Positions 41,957-51,209 of a stretch of 64,000 bases of DNA are shown here, piece after piece (the first letter of the stretch is position 1; the number at the start of each line of letters is the position of its first letter). The notes beneath the pieces were generated by a model. That model was not told the origin of the DNA. It did no database searches and saw only the letters and a program-made list of their open reading frames with translations. Origin of the DNA: Thiorhodovibrio winogradskyi (GTDB taxonomy: Bacteria > Pseudomonadota > Gammaproteobacteria > Chromatiales > Chromatiaceae); the NCBI RefSeq assembly GCF_036208045.1, contig NZ_CP121472.1:3917531-3981530 (forward strand). Reading direction: 5' to 3'. The position numbers were made by a program, and so were the translations under genes.

Positions 41957-42207
41957 GTCTTTTCTCCGGTCTCCGCGCGCTCAATGAACCGCATGGCGGC
42001 GATGATGTCTTTCTCATCCAGATCTGGGTAAGCATCGAGAATTTCATCGAATCCGCAACCGGATGCCACCAGGCTGACAATGTTGCCAGCCGTGATGCGT
42101 AAGCCTCTGATGCATGCTTTACCGCCCATGACCGCAGGGTCAAAGGTCACACTGGGGTGCGCGAGTGACGCAGACACTGCGGCGCAGGCTGTGACCAAGC
42201 AAACCAC
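41941..42207 (-). CDS. DUF433 family antitoxin-like protein
   Basis: The core is VTFDPAVMGGKACIRGLRIT, then VSLVASGCGFDEILDAYPDL and DEKDIIAAMRFIERAE, the standard DUF433 helix-turn-helix protein. The reading frame opens at a GTG at 42207, but the family's usual length suggests the GTG at 42177 as the real start (78 residues). Relatives often pair with DUF5615 PIN-like toxins; here the downstream partners are DUF4258 and DUF2283. Confidence 0.8.
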   Translation of the reverse strand: MVCLVTACAAVSASLAHPSVTFDPAVMGGKACIRGLRITAGNIVSLVASGCGFDEILDAYPDLDEKDIIAAMRFIERAETGEKTWSLG

Positions 42208-42384
42208 GCCAGGCCGAGCCGCTGAAGAAAGGCAGGCGGATCGGGTCGAGCGCCGAGCAAAAAAACCGCAGGCGCAGCAGGTTCAGCCCGGCTAGCGGCG
42301 GGTCGGGGATCCTGGAGGCAGCAACTGGAGACGTCATGGGCAGGCATTCGGCGAATAACGACGGATGCGCTGAGTATACTTGGA

Positions 42385-42408
42385 GCCAGGGCGCATGCAC
42401 GCCCTGGC
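42385..42408. repeat. Perfect 9-bp inverted repeat
   Basis: GCCAGGGCG and CGCCCTGGC flank CATGCA in the 225-base gap between the DUF433 gene and the end of the chemoreceptor gene. It could end the chemoreceptor transcript, but no U-rich run follows on either strand. Confidence 0.6.
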
Positions 42409-42432
42409 AAGCTTGCGGGCGCGGTGATGCTT

Positions 42433-44049
42433 TTAGGTTCTAAACCGTTCCACCAGGGTTGCAAGCTCTCTGGCCAACGCGCTGAGTTGCTCGGAAGCGG
42501 CCTTGGTCTCGGCCGCCGCCTGGGCGTTGCCCTCGGCGGCATCGGAGATACTGGTCACATTGCGGTTCATTTCCTCGGCCACCGCGCTTTGCTCATCGGC
42601 GGAGCTGGCAAGCTGGGTGTTGACGTCATTGATGGTTGTGACCGACTTAGTGATGGCCTCGAGTGAGTGATTCGCCTCGGCCGAGCTTTCCAGGCTCGAC
42701 CGCGCATGATGCTGGCTTTGCTCCATGACCTTGACCGCGCGAGCGCTGGCCTGCTGCAGGCGCTCGATCATGGCCTGGATTTCCTCGGTGGAGCTCTGGG
42801 TGCGGGTGGCGAGCGAACGCACCTCATCGGCCACCACCGCGAAACCACGCCCTGCATCGCCGGCACGCGCGGCCTCAATCGCCGCGTTGAGCGCAAGCAA
42901 ATTGGTCTGTTCAGCAATGCCGCGAATGACATCGAGCACGCTGCCGATCTGCTGGCTGTCCTTGCCCAGTTCAGCGATGACCTCGGCCGCGCGCTGCACC
43001 TCGGCGGCGAGCTGCTCAATCTTACGCATGGCGCCCGAGACCACCTCGGTCCCTGTGTCGGCCGCGGTCTTGGCTTCGCCTGTCGCCTGGGCGCCATCCT
43101 GCGCGCCACGCGCGACCTCCTGCGCCGTGGCGCTCATTTCGTTCATGGCGGTGGCGAGCTGATCGACCTCGTTGCGCTGATTGCTCACACCCGCGTTGGT
43201 GCGCTCGGTAATCTTGGCCAAGTCAGTCGCGGCACCGGTCAGCTGCCGGGTTGCGTCCAGTACCCGGGCGATGAGCTCGCGGAAATTGTCCATCATGGCA
43301 TTGAAGGCGCCAGAGGCACGGCCGATTTCGTCCTGGCCTCGCACATCCAACCGGCGCGTCAGATCACCATCGCCCTCGGCGATCCCCCGCAGTCCGGTCG
43401 TCATCGCAAGCAAGGGCTTGGTGACGAAGACCTTGACGAAGAAATACATCATCAGGAGCACTGGCAAGCTGAGCAGAACGGCGAGAACAAATATCAACAG
43501 CCGGAAGCGATCAACGTGACGATTCACATCCTCCAGACTGATTTCAAGCGACACCGCGCCCAAAACCGAGCCCGCTGGCGATGCGGTATGGCACAGAGTG
43601 CAATCCTTGCCCAAATAATCCTTGCTACTGATCACCGGCATGATCTTACGCAGTCGATTGCGGTTGTCCGACAGCTCGCTGAAGGGCTCGCCCGTCTCCA
43701 GAACCCGGCGCTCGACAGCGTTGCGCGGCTGTTCGTCCTCTGTACCCGGTCCGTATTGGCTCGACACATTCTTGCTGCGCAGGACACGCAGATCGTTTAA
43801 ATTCCGCAGTTCGATGATTTGGTCGAGAAACTCCGCGCGCTGATGGATCATGCCGGTGATCATTAAGGTGGTCAGGCCGGCCATGGTCATTTCGTGCAGC
43901 GTCTCGGAGAAGGCTTCGGCCTCCTCGATCGCGGTATTGCGTTGCTCCTGGGCCGCCCACAAAATCATGCCCGTCCAGGCCGGGAACAATATCAGCCACA
44001 GAGCAGCGATTAGCCGTGCCCAGATGGGTAAATCTTGAATTTTTTGCAT
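42433..44049 (-). CDS. Methyl-accepting chemotaxis protein with periplasmic c-type haem motif
   Basis: A 538-residue product from the ATG at 44049; an ATG at 44079 is also possible, and neither has a clear ribosome-binding site. Membrane helix 1 spans about residues 12-33 and helix 2 about 183-207, with a periplasmic domain between them holding CTLCH at residues 150-154, a covalent haem-c attachment motif. Next come a HAMP domain, then the signalling hairpin with [20 protein letters not shown], and a tail without the NWETF methyltransferase-docking peptide. The haem points to sensing of redox state, oxygen or NO. No che genes are adjacent. Confidence 0.9.
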   Translation of the reverse strand: MQKIQDLPIWARLIAALWLILFPAWTGMILWAAQEQRNTAIEEAEAFSETLHEMTMAGLTTLMITGMIHQRAEFLDQIIELRNLNDLRVLRSKNVSSQYGPGTEDEQPRNAVERRVLETGEPFSELSDNRNRLRKIMPVISSKDYLGKDCTLCHTASPAGSVLGAVSLEISLEDVNRHVDRFRLLIFVLAVLLSLPVLLMMYFFVKVFVTKPLLAMTTGLRGIAEGDGDLTRRLDVRGQDEIGRASGAFNAMMDNFRELIARVLDATRQLTGAATDLAKITERTNAGVSNQRNEVDQLATAMNEMSATAQEVARGAQDGAQATGEAKTAADTGTEVVSGAMRKIEQLAAEVQRAAEVIAELGKDSQQIGSVLDVIRGIAEQTNLLALNAAIEAARAGDAGRGFAVVADEVRSLATRTQSSTEEIQAMIERLQQASARAVKVMEQSQHHARSSLESSAEANHSLEAITKSVTTINDVNTQLASSADEQSAVAEEMNRNVTSISDAAEGNAQAAAETKAASEQLSALARELATLVERFRT

Positions 44050-44325
44050 GATGTTCGTGGCCTGATGTGGGTGTGCCATGTCGGCTGTTTCTGTTGGCGT
44101 CCGCTGGATTCTAGCGAAACATGACCCCTTCGTGGGGAGACTTTGCACCATTATCCTTAGCCTTTGCGGGCCCCGACCACTACGACATCGGTCACGAAAA
44201 TGGCAATGTGCAAAAAAACCTGCCGCATCTGGCATTCATTGGCACTAAAAAGTCGGTCGCGATGGGTATAAACTGGTCACTCGGCAATCCAGCAACCGCC
44301 CTACTCCACGGGCGCAGGCGCCACC

Positions 44326-45798
44326 ATGACCGATCTGCACGACCTCGACCTGATTCTGCGCTCCGAGACCCCGGTGCTCCTGATCGAGTCCCTGGAAGAG
44401 CAACGCATTATCGAGTTATTTAGCCGCCTGGCGATTCAGTTCGGCGTGCCGCTTTTTTGCTGGACCATGACCGACGGCCTGAGGCGCGCCGAGTATGCCG
44501 CCCGTCCCCAAGCGGATCTGGCCGATCCCGCGGAGATGCTGCGCCATATCAAGGTGAGCCCCGAGCCCGGCATCTATCTGCTGCTCGATTTTCATCCCTT
44601 TCTCGATAACCCGCTGCATGTGCGGCTGATTAAAGAAATCGCGCTAGGCTTCGGCGAGGTCGCCCGGCGCCTGGTGCTGGTCAGCCACGCATTGGAGAGC
44701 CCACCAGAGTTCCGCCATCTGAGCGCCCGCTTCGGCCTGCGTCTGCCCAACCGTGGCCGGCTGCTAGCGTTGATTCGCGAGGAAGCCCAGCGCTGGCAGC
44801 ATGCCGGGCCGCGTCGTGCCTTTCGTGCCAACCGAGGCGCGGTCGATCGGCTCTCGCGCACCTTGCTCGGAGTGACGGAATCCGACGCGCGGCGTTTGAT
44901 TCGCAACGCCATCCATCGCGACGGCGCCATCACCGAGACGGACGTGGAGGAAATTACCCGCGCCAAGTATGAGTTGCTGAGCCCCGAGGGTAGCATCTCC
45001 TTTGAATACGACACCGCGGGCTTTGGCGAAGTGGCCGGACTCGAGCATCTCAAAACCTGGATTGACCTGCGGCGCGAACCCTTTTTGTCGGATGATCCCA
45101 AGATCGAGCACCCGCGTGGCATCATGCTGCTTGGCGTGCAGGGCGGCGGCAAGAGCCTGGCGGCCAAGGCAGTGGCCGGGCGCTTTGGCGTGCCGCTGCT
45201 GCGGTTGGATTTCGGCGCGCTGTACAACAAGTATATTGGCGAGACCGAGCGGAATCTGCGCGAGTCATTGAAAACCGCCGAGGTCATGGCGCCTTGCGTG
45301 CTCTGGCTGGATGAAATCGAAAAAGGCTTGGCCGCCGGCAACAGCGACGAGGGCACCGGTCGGCGTATCATCGGCACCCTGCTGACCTGGATGGCGGAAC
45401 GCAAGGCGGCGGTGTTTTTGGTGGCCACCTCCAACGACATCAAGCAACTGCCGCCTGAATTGGTGCGCAAGGGTCGCTTTGATGAGATCTTTTTCGTCGA
45501 CCTGCCCGATGCCAGCGTGCGGCGCGAGATTTTTCGCATTCATTTGGCCAAGCGCGACATCAACCCGGAGCACTTCGACCTCGACCAGCTCGCCGCCCTG
45601 TCCGATGGTTTTTCCGGCGCCGGCATCGAGCAGGCCGTGGTCTCCGCCCTCTACGCCGCCCGCGCCGATGACAGCGGCGGGGTTAATACCCGCGCCATCG
45701 CCACCGAGCTCCAGCGCACCCAGCCTCTCTCCGTGGTGATGGATGAACAAATCGCCCGCCTGCGCGCATGGGCACGCAGCCGCACTGTCCCGGCTTAA
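44326..45798 (+). CDS. Ycf46-like AAA+ ATPase
   Basis: A 490-residue product. The N-terminal half (about residues 1-220) resembles the Ycf46 N-domain (LILRSETPVLLIESLEEQRI). The AAA+ module has Walker A GVQGGGKS (270-277), Walker B VLWLDEIEKG (about 325-334), a sensor-1 VATSNDIKQLPPELVRKGRF arginine-finger region and a C-terminal lid. Proteins of this family occur in cyanobacteria, plastids and many proteobacteria; a role in CO2 uptake regulation has been suggested in cyanobacteria. Here it stands alone, divergent from the chemoreceptor gene. Confidence 0.85.
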   Translation: MTDLHDLDLILRSETPVLLIESLEEQRIIELFSRLAIQFGVPLFCWTMTDGLRRAEYAARPQADLADPAEMLRHIKVSPEPGIYLLLDFHPFLDNPLHVRLIKEIALGFGEVARRLVLVSHALESPPEFRHLSARFGLRLPNRGRLLALIREEAQRWQHAGPRRAFRANRGAVDRLSRTLLGVTESDARRLIRNAIHRDGAITETDVEEITRAKYELLSPEGSISFEYDTAGFGEVAGLEHLKTWIDLRREPFLSDDPKIEHPRGIMLLGVQGGGKSLAAKAVAGRFGVPLLRLDFGALYNKYIGETERNLRESLKTAEVMAPCVLWLDEIEKGLAAGNSDEGTGRRIIGTLLTWMAERKAAVFLVATSNDIKQLPPELVRKGRFDEIFFVDLPDASVRREIFRIHLAKRDINPEHFDLDQLAALSDGFSGAGIEQAVVSALYAARADDSGGVNTRAIATELQRTQPLSVVMDEQIARLRAWARSRTVPA

Positions 45799-45888
45799 GC
45801 TTTGGGTGCTGGACTTGCAAGTCCGTGCACTTCCCCTATTTCGATCAGGTCATCTGTTAAGATCACCTGATATCACCTAAGAACGCTC

Positions 45889-46821
45889 ATGGAATACAAG
45901 GACTACTACAAAATCCTCGGCGTGCCGCGCAACGCCAGTCAGGATCAGATCAAAAGCGCCTATCGCAAACTCGCGCGCAAGTACCATCCGGATGTCAGCA
46001 AGGAGTCCCAGGCCGAACAGCGCTTCAAGGAGGTCAACGAGGCCAATGAAGTGCTGAAAGACCCGGAAAAGCGCGCCGCCTACGATGCCCTTGGCAGCAA
46101 CTGGCGCGCCGGGCAGGACTTCCGCCCGCCCCCCGGTGGTCCCGGCGGCTTCGGCGGCTTCAAGCGGGAATTCAACGCCGAGGATATCGACCAGTTCAGC
46201 GACTTTTTCGCCAGCATTTTCGGCAGCGGCTTTCGCCGCGAACCTCCCCAGCAACGGCAGCGCGGCATGGACCAGAACACTCGCATCCAGATTTCCCTGG
46301 AAGACGCCTACCAGGGCACCAGCAAACAGATTCGCCTGGAAGACCCGCGAGCACGCGCCAACGGTGGCAGCGAGGACAGGGGCCGCACCCTCAACGTGCG
46401 CATTCCAGCCGGCGTCACCCAGGGCCAACAGATTCGCCTCGCCGGCCAGGGCGCGCCCGGTGCCGGCGGCAATGGGGACTTGTTTCTGGAAGTGGACTTC
46501 GCCCCCCATCCTATCTTCCGCCCCGAGGGCAAGAACATTCACCTGAACCTGCCCATCGCTCCCTGGGAAGCGGCGCTGGGCGCCACCGTCACCGTGCCCA
46601 CGCTCGGCGGCAGCGTCAGCCTACGCATTCCCGCCGGCTCCCAGAGCAATCAGCGCCTGCGCCTGAAAGGTCGCGGCCTGCCGGGCAAAACGCCGGGCGA
46701 CGCCTTGGTGCAGCTTGAAATCGTCAACCCGCCCGCCAGCGACGACCAGGCCCAGAAGGCCTATCGCAAGCTCGCCGAGCAGTTTGGAGACTTCAACCCA
46801 CGCGCCAAATTGGGGGTGTGA
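45889..46821 (+). CDS. cbpA: Curved-DNA-binding/DnaJ-class co-chaperone CbpA
   Basis: A 310-residue product. The J domain (residues 1-70) has YYKILGVPRNASQDQIKSAY with the HPD motif in RKYHPDVSK. A Gly/Phe-rich linker (PPPGGPGGFGGF) and the C-terminal substrate-binding domains (VRIPAGVTQGQQIRLAGQG, then RLKGRGLPGKTPGDALVQLE) follow. There is no zinc-finger domain, which separates it from DnaJ. It stimulates DnaK and can bind DNA. The partner gene cbpM follows within three bases, the usual pair. Confidence 0.92.
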   Translation: MEYKDYYKILGVPRNASQDQIKSAYRKLARKYHPDVSKESQAEQRFKEVNEANEVLKDPEKRAAYDALGSNWRAGQDFRPPPGGPGGFGGFKREFNAEDIDQFSDFFASIFGSGFRREPPQQRQRGMDQNTRIQISLEDAYQGTSKQIRLEDPRARANGGSEDRGRTLNVRIPAGVTQGQQIRLAGQGAPGAGGNGDLFLEVDFAPHPIFRPEGKNIHLNLPIAPWEAALGATVTVPTLGGSVSLRIPAGSQSNQRLRLKGRGLPGKTPGDALVQLEIVNPPASDDQAQKAYRKLAEQFGDFNPRAKLGV

Positions 46822-46823
46822 CC

Positions 46824-47186
46824 ATGACGCAACGAGCGACCACCACGGACGTGAGCCTGTGCATTGAAGGCACCCTGCTCGACGAGGGAACCGTCATCAC
46901 TGTGACCGAGCTAACCGAGGTCTGTCAGCTCAGCCTGCCCCAGGTCGAGCGCATGGTCGGCGAGGGCATGCTGCACCCGCGCGGCAACCGCCCGGAGCAA
47001 TGGTGCTTTAGCGGCCTGGAGATTAAACGCGCGCGCCGCGCCCTGCGCCTACAGCGGGATCTCGACCTCAACCTGGCCGGCGCGGCGCTGGCGCTCGATC
47101 TGCTCGAGGAAATCGAACAATTGCGCGACCGCGTGCGCCTGCTGGAGCAGCATCTGGGCGGTTTGACGGATGTCGATGCGCGCTAA
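46824..47186 (+). CDS. cbpM: CbpM chaperone modulator
   Basis: A 120-residue product from the ATG at 46824, just after the cbpA stop. A MerR-like helix-turn-helix segment (VTELTEVCQLSLPQVERMVG) is followed by the WCFSGLEIKRARRALRLQRD helix and a coiled-coil C-terminus (LLEEIEQLRDRVRLLEQHL). CbpM binds the J domain of CbpA and inhibits both its co-chaperone and DNA-binding activities. Confidence 0.88.
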   Translation: MTQRATTTDVSLCIEGTLLDEGTVITVTELTEVCQLSLPQVERMVGEGMLHPRGNRPEQWCFSGLEIKRARRALRLQRDLDLNLAGAALALDLLEEIEQLRDRVRLLEQHLGGLTDVDAR

Positions 47187-47188
47187 CA

Positions 47189-48370
47189 TCAAAGACGGCC
47201 GCGCAAATCCCGCACGGCAAAGCCCCGACAGGGGTGATTGAATCCCCGCGCGAGCCCCAGGACCTGGAAGCGCTCCCCCATGGCGGCGGGCAGGACGAGC
47301 TGCCTCGCGCCAGCGCTGATGCGCATCTGCAAGGCGGGATCAGCGGCCGCGGCAAGCGCCTCCATCATGCGTTGGTCGAGTCCGCAGCCAATGAGAAAAT
47401 TGGCCTGATTCGTGTAGCCAGCCAAGTCAAAGCCGGCTGCCCTCCCGGCATCGGCCACGGCGGAAAAATCCACATGCGCACTGATATCCTGCAGGCCCAG
47501 GCGCTGGAAGGGGTCAGTGTTGGCGCGATGCTGATGATGGCTGATCAGGGTTCCAGCGCCGCGTTGCCGATGATAGTACTCCTTGCGCGGATAGCCGTAG
47601 TCGATGAGCAACACCAGTGCGCGATCCATCGCCCGCGCGAGCGCCCGCATCCAGGGTGCAAGACGCAGGTTGATCTCCGAGCAATAGCCGGGCTCCAGCG
47701 CCAGCCCCCGTGACTGCAGCAGCAGCACGGCTTGTTGCAGGCCAAGGGAGCGGGCCGGCCCCGTCACCTCCGTCAGTGCCTGGTCCTGCTCGTCAAAAGA
47801 GACAAAGACCTCCTCTGGCGCGCCCTGGCTGTCGATACAAAAGCGGTGCACGGGCATGGCATCGAGCACTTCATTGGCGATGACCACGCCCTGAAAGTGG
47901 CTTGGCAAGGCCGTCAGCCAGCGCACCCGATGCGCCTGCCCTGGCACCCGGGCAGCAAGGGTCGCACGCTGTCGCGCTTGCAGATCCGGACTCGGCTCGA
48001 GAATGAGATACTGCCCTGGCAACCTCTGTTGCCGCGCCAGTTCGGCCAGCAGATCGGCCGCGAGAACGCCACTGCCGGCGCCAAATTCCAGCAGGTCACC
48101 TCCACCCAAGGCGGTGAAAACATCCGAGCACTGCGCGGCGAGACAACCCGCGAAGAGCGGAGAGATTTCCGGAGCCGTGACAAAATCTCCTGTTGGGCCA
48201 AGCTTGGGCAGGCCGGCGACATAGTAGCCAAGCCCGGGCGCGTAGAGCGCCAGTTCCATGAAGCTATCGAAGCTCAGGGCGCCCTCGGCGGCATCGATCC
48301 GCTGCCGGATGAGCGCGAGCAGGGATTGGTGATGCGCAAGCGCTTGGGAATCCGATACTTGATCAACCAC
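47189..48370 (-). CDS. MidA/NDUFAF7-type SAM-dependent methyltransferase (COG1565)
   Basis: A 393-residue product. The diagnostic N-terminus is ISFxxFMELALYAPGLGYY-like (LSFDSFMELALYAPGLGYYV). Then come GDFVTAPEISPLFAGCLAAQ, SAM motif LLEFGAGSGVLAADLL, and GVVIANEVLDAMPVHRFC with the conserved N-E-x-x-D. In mitochondria the homologue methylates an arginine of complex I subunit NDUFS2; the bacterial role is not firmly known. It converges with cbpM, whose end is two bases away. Confidence 0.88.
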   Translation of the reverse strand: MVDQVSDSQALAHHQSLLALIRQRIDAAEGALSFDSFMELALYAPGLGYYVAGLPKLGPTGDFVTAPEISPLFAGCLAAQCSDVFTALGGGDLLEFGAGSGVLAADLLAELARQQRLPGQYLILEPSPDLQARQRATLAARVPGQAHRVRWLTALPSHFQGVVIANEVLDAMPVHRFCIDSQGAPEEVFVSFDEQDQALTEVTGPARSLGLQQAVLLLQSRGLALEPGYCSEINLRLAPWMRALARAMDRALVLLIDYGYPRKEYYHRQRGAGTLISHHQHRANTDPFQRLGLQDISAHVDFSAVADAGRAAGFDLAGYTNQANFLIGCGLDQRMMEALAAAADPALQMRISAGARQLVLPAAMGERFQVLGLARGFNHPCRGFAVRDLRGRL

Positions 48371-48482
48371 TGGCCTTGTCCCATGCTATCGGTGACAAAA
48401 AAGGCGTCAACTGCCCAGCAAGAATCCCAGCTTTTTCTGTCCACGATCCATTCATCATCCGCCCATCATCCGTTCAATATCC

Positions 48483-49265
48483 ATGACCGAGACGCTTCAT
48501 CCCTCCCCTCCTACTTCTGCTGCCCTGTCCTTGGCTGGCAAGGTTGCGCTCATTACCGGCGCGGCGGCCCGCATTGGTGCTGAAATTGCCCGCGCCCTGC
48601 ATGCCGAGGGCTGCGATTTGCTGCTGCATTATCGCCATTCGGCCAAGCCGGCGGCGGCTTTGCAGGCGGAACTCCAGGCCGCGCGCGCGGATTCAGTCCA
48701 GCTGATTGCCTGTGATCTCAATGCCGAGAACGCCATCGCTCAACTCGAGCAGGCCACGCGGGCCTTTCGTCAACGGCTGGACATTCTGGTCAATAATGCC
48801 TCGAGCTTCTACCCGAGCCCGCTCGCGCAAGTGACGCCAAGCCTGTGGGATGACCTGATGGGCAGCAATCTGAGGGCACCTTTTTTTCTGACCCAGGCCC
48901 TGGCCCCGCTCCTGACGGCAAGTGGCGGCTGTGTGGTCAATCTGGTCGATATCCATGCCGAGCGCCCCCTCAAGACCTACCCGGTTTACTCCATCGCCAA
49001 GGCTGGCAATGCGATGATGGTCAAGGCCCTTGCGCGTGAGCTTGGCCCGGCGGTGCGGGTCAATGGCATCGCGCCAGGGGCGATTCTGTGGCCAGAGCAA
49101 GGCATGGATGACACAACCAAAGAGCAGATTCTGCAGCGCACGGCGCTGCAACGTCCGGGAAGTCCGCGGGATATTGCCCGCACACTCTTATTTCTGGTCC
49201 GCGACGCGCCTTATATCACCGGCCAGATTCTTGCCGTCGATGGCGGTCGCGGCCTGCAGCAATGA
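48483..49265 (+). CDS. Pteridine reductase-like short-chain dehydrogenase
   Basis: A 260-residue product. The Rossmann N-terminus KVALITGAAARIGAEIARAL has the pteridine-reductase form TGAAxRIG. The NNASSFYPSPL motif and the catalytic triad region with YSIAKAGNAMM (Tyr-x3-Lys) follow, then NGIAPGAILWPE and VDGGRGLQQ at the end. The family (FolM/PTR1-like) reduces dihydropteridines with NADPH and may back up folate reduction. Confidence 0.85.
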   Translation: MTETLHPSPPTSAALSLAGKVALITGAAARIGAEIARALHAEGCDLLLHYRHSAKPAAALQAELQAARADSVQLIACDLNAENAIAQLEQATRAFRQRLDILVNNASSFYPSPLAQVTPSLWDDLMGSNLRAPFFLTQALAPLLTASGGCVVNLVDIHAERPLKTYPVYSIAKAGNAMMVKALARELGPAVRVNGIAPGAILWPEQGMDDTTKEQILQRTALQRPGSPRDIARTLLFLVRDAPYITGQILAVDGGRGLQQ

Positions 49266-49337
49266 CCGCGCACGACCGACAGCGACTTGCGAGGGGGCGA
49301 CACATGGCTGATCATAGCAAGGATGATAACCGACCCA

Positions 49338-49802
49338 ATGACTTCAGCAGATCAATACCAGCCCGAGGCAACGGCGAGCGCCGATGCGGACGACGGCAAC
49401 GCGCTTGAACAACATCCGGCGCACAGCTCCAGCTACCCGGTCAGTCGTCTTGCGCCGGCTTTTCATGCCCCCGATCCGCGCGATCAACTCGGCCGGGTCG
49501 AGGCCATGCTGGGGGCGCGCACCAGCGCCAAACTGGAACTGATCGCCGATCAAATCCGCCATTTGCAGGACAGCGCCCGCGCTATTTTGCAAGAAGCCAA
49601 GCAGGAGCAAGAGCTGCATCAGGCCGTCTGTGCCTTTGAGCGCAAGCCAGGCAATGCCTATCACCTCTATTGCAAGCAGGATGGCACCAGGTTTTGGTCA
49701 ATGCTCTCCCCGAATGACTGGCGCGGTCAATCGCCGTATCCCTTTATTGGGAGCTATCGGCTGGAGGCCGATTACTCCTGGACACGACTGGATCAGGATT
49801 AA
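49338..49802 (+). CDS. DUF2452 domain protein
   Basis: The conserved part is SSYPVSRLAPAFHAPDPRDQ, then KLELIADQIRHLQDSARAIL and YHLYCKQDGTRFWSMLSPND, ending GSYRLEADYSWTRL. This is a full DUF2452 (C1orf50-like) protein of unknown function. The start is uncertain: 49338 and 49323 are in-frame ATGs, while a GAGGGGG site at 49291 precedes an ATG at 49304 in another frame. It follows the reductase gene by about 70 bases on the same strand. Confidence 0.75.
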   Translation: MTSADQYQPEATASADADDGNALEQHPAHSSSYPVSRLAPAFHAPDPRDQLGRVEAMLGARTSAKLELIADQIRHLQDSARAILQEAKQEQELHQAVCAFERKPGNAYHLYCKQDGTRFWSMLSPNDWRGQSPYPFIGSYRLEADYSWTRLDQD

Positions 49803-49905
49803 GCGATCCAAAGCAAACTGACCGGGCACCTGGCAAGGCCGCTGATGAGAGGTGCTCCGCCACGACATTGTTGCCACGACTCCAAGACTCTAATACTCGA
49901 CACCC

Positions 49906-50541
49906 ATGGCGCAGGATATTCAAGTTTCAACCTTCACAGGCCCTGAGTTGATCGCCAAACTCCCGGCGGTCGCCGCATTACGCATTGCCGTCTTCCGTGA
50001 GTATCCCTATCTGTACGACGGCGATAACAAGTACGAAACTCGCTATCTGCACACCTACTCAGAAAGCCCGGATAGCATCATCGTGCTTGCCACCGACGGC
50101 GAGGAGGTGGTGGGCGCATCCACTGCCGTTCCCATGCGCCACGCGCCAGACGAAGCTCGCGAACCCTTCGCCGCCTTTGGAATCAATCCGGATCGAGTGT
50201 TTTATCTCGGCGAATCCATCCTTTACCCGCAATATCGCGGACGCGGCATCGGCAGCCGGTTTTTTGAGGAACGTGAGCGTCATGCCGCGCGACTTGGTGG
50301 TTTCGACTACCATGCCTTCTGCGCGGTGGAGCGCCCGCATGATGACCCGCGCCGGCCCATGGATTTTCGCAGCCTGCACGCCTTCTGGAACCGAAAGGGC
50401 TATTATCGCGAGCCACGTCTCTATACCAGTTTTTACTGGCGCGAGATCGGCGAAGCGCGGGAATCGCCAAAACCCATGGTCTTTTGGCTCAAGCCGGTGG
50501 GGGCCAATGCAGCCGCCCCGGCAGCAGTGGGTGCCAACTGA
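49906..50541 (+). CDS. GNAT family N-acetyltransferase
   Basis: A 211-residue product. The acetyl-CoA-binding part reads GESILYPQYRGRGIGSRFFE (R-G-x-G-I/G loop), preceded by the ATDGEEVVGASTAVP strand and followed by FYWREIGEARESPKPMVFWL. The substrate is not predictable. It lies between DUF2452 and lemA on the same strand. Confidence 0.85.
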   Translation: MAQDIQVSTFTGPELIAKLPAVAALRIAVFREYPYLYDGDNKYETRYLHTYSESPDSIIVLATDGEEVVGASTAVPMRHAPDEAREPFAAFGINPDRVFYLGESILYPQYRGRGIGSRFFEERERHAARLGGFDYHAFCAVERPHDDPRRPMDFRSLHAFWNRKGYYREPRLYTSFYWREIGEARESPKPMVFWLKPVGANAAAPAAVGAN

Positions 50542-50583
50542 CCCGCAGCGCACCCCGACTCGCATCAGGAGACACGCAAGCAC

Positions 50584-51159
50584 ATGAATATCACGCTGAT
50601 CGTCTTGCTCGCCCTGACGCTGCTGGTGTTTGCATACGGAGTGCTGATCTACAACAACCTGGTCCGCCTCAAGCACACGGTTGCCAAATCCTGGTCCAAT
50701 ATCGATGTGGTGCTCAAGCAGCGCCATGATGAAATTCCCAAGTTGGTCACCCTATGCAAAGAGTACATGCGCTATGAGCAAGACACCCTTGAGCGCATCG
50801 TGCGTGCGCGCAATCAGGTGCTAAGCGCCACCGACCGTGGCGACGTGCGCGCCCTCGGCCCCGCCGAAAGCGAATTGCGCGCGGGACTCGGGCAGCTGCT
50901 CGCGCTGGCCGAGAACTATCCGGATCTCAAAGCCAACCGCGGCTTTCGCCAGCTCTCCCAGCGCATCTCCCAGCTTGAGGACAGCATCGCCGACCGCCGT
51001 GAGCTTTATAACGAGAGCGTGAATCTACACAACATCCGCCTGGAGCAATTTCCCGACGCCATCATCGCCCGGCGCTTTCGCTTTCGTCCACGCGATCTGC
51101 TTAAATTTCGCGAGGCGCGTGACAACCCGGATCTCGACACCCTGTTCCGCGCCAACTAA
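50584..51159 (+). CDS. lemA: LemA family protein
   Basis: A 191-residue product after an AGGAGA site. An N-terminal membrane helix (ITLIVLLALTLLVFAYGVLI) is followed by the LemA helical domain: NNLVRLKHTVAKSWSNIDVV with LKQRHDEIPKLVTLCKEY, then YNESVNLHNIRLEQFPDAII. The bulk of the protein is probably on the outer or periplasmic face. It is often co-encoded with a membrane peptidase or GIDE-domain protein, as here. Confidence 0.9.
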   Translation: MNITLIVLLALTLLVFAYGVLIYNNLVRLKHTVAKSWSNIDVVLKQRHDEIPKLVTLCKEYMRYEQDTLERIVRARNQVLSATDRGDVRALGPAESELRAGLGQLLALAENYPDLKANRGFRQLSQRISQLEDSIADRRELYNESVNLHNIRLEQFPDAIIARRFRFRPRDLLKFREARDNPDLDTLFRAN

Positions 51160-51209
51160 ATCCCCGTTGCACAAGCAACCGGCATCGTCCACCCGCCCCA
51201 ACCGCTAAA

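Noticed and set aside
42385-42408. 9-bp inverted repeat as a rho-independent terminator of the chemoreceptor gene
   Set aside because: No U-rich run follows the stem on either strand, so it is listed only as an inverted repeat.
49304-49405. ATG at 49304 with a strong GAGGGGG site, as the start of a small gene or a frameshifted DUF2452 start
   Set aside because: The frame closes after about 34 codons without recognisable content; it may be a chance site or a slip before DUF2452, and sequence alone cannot decide.
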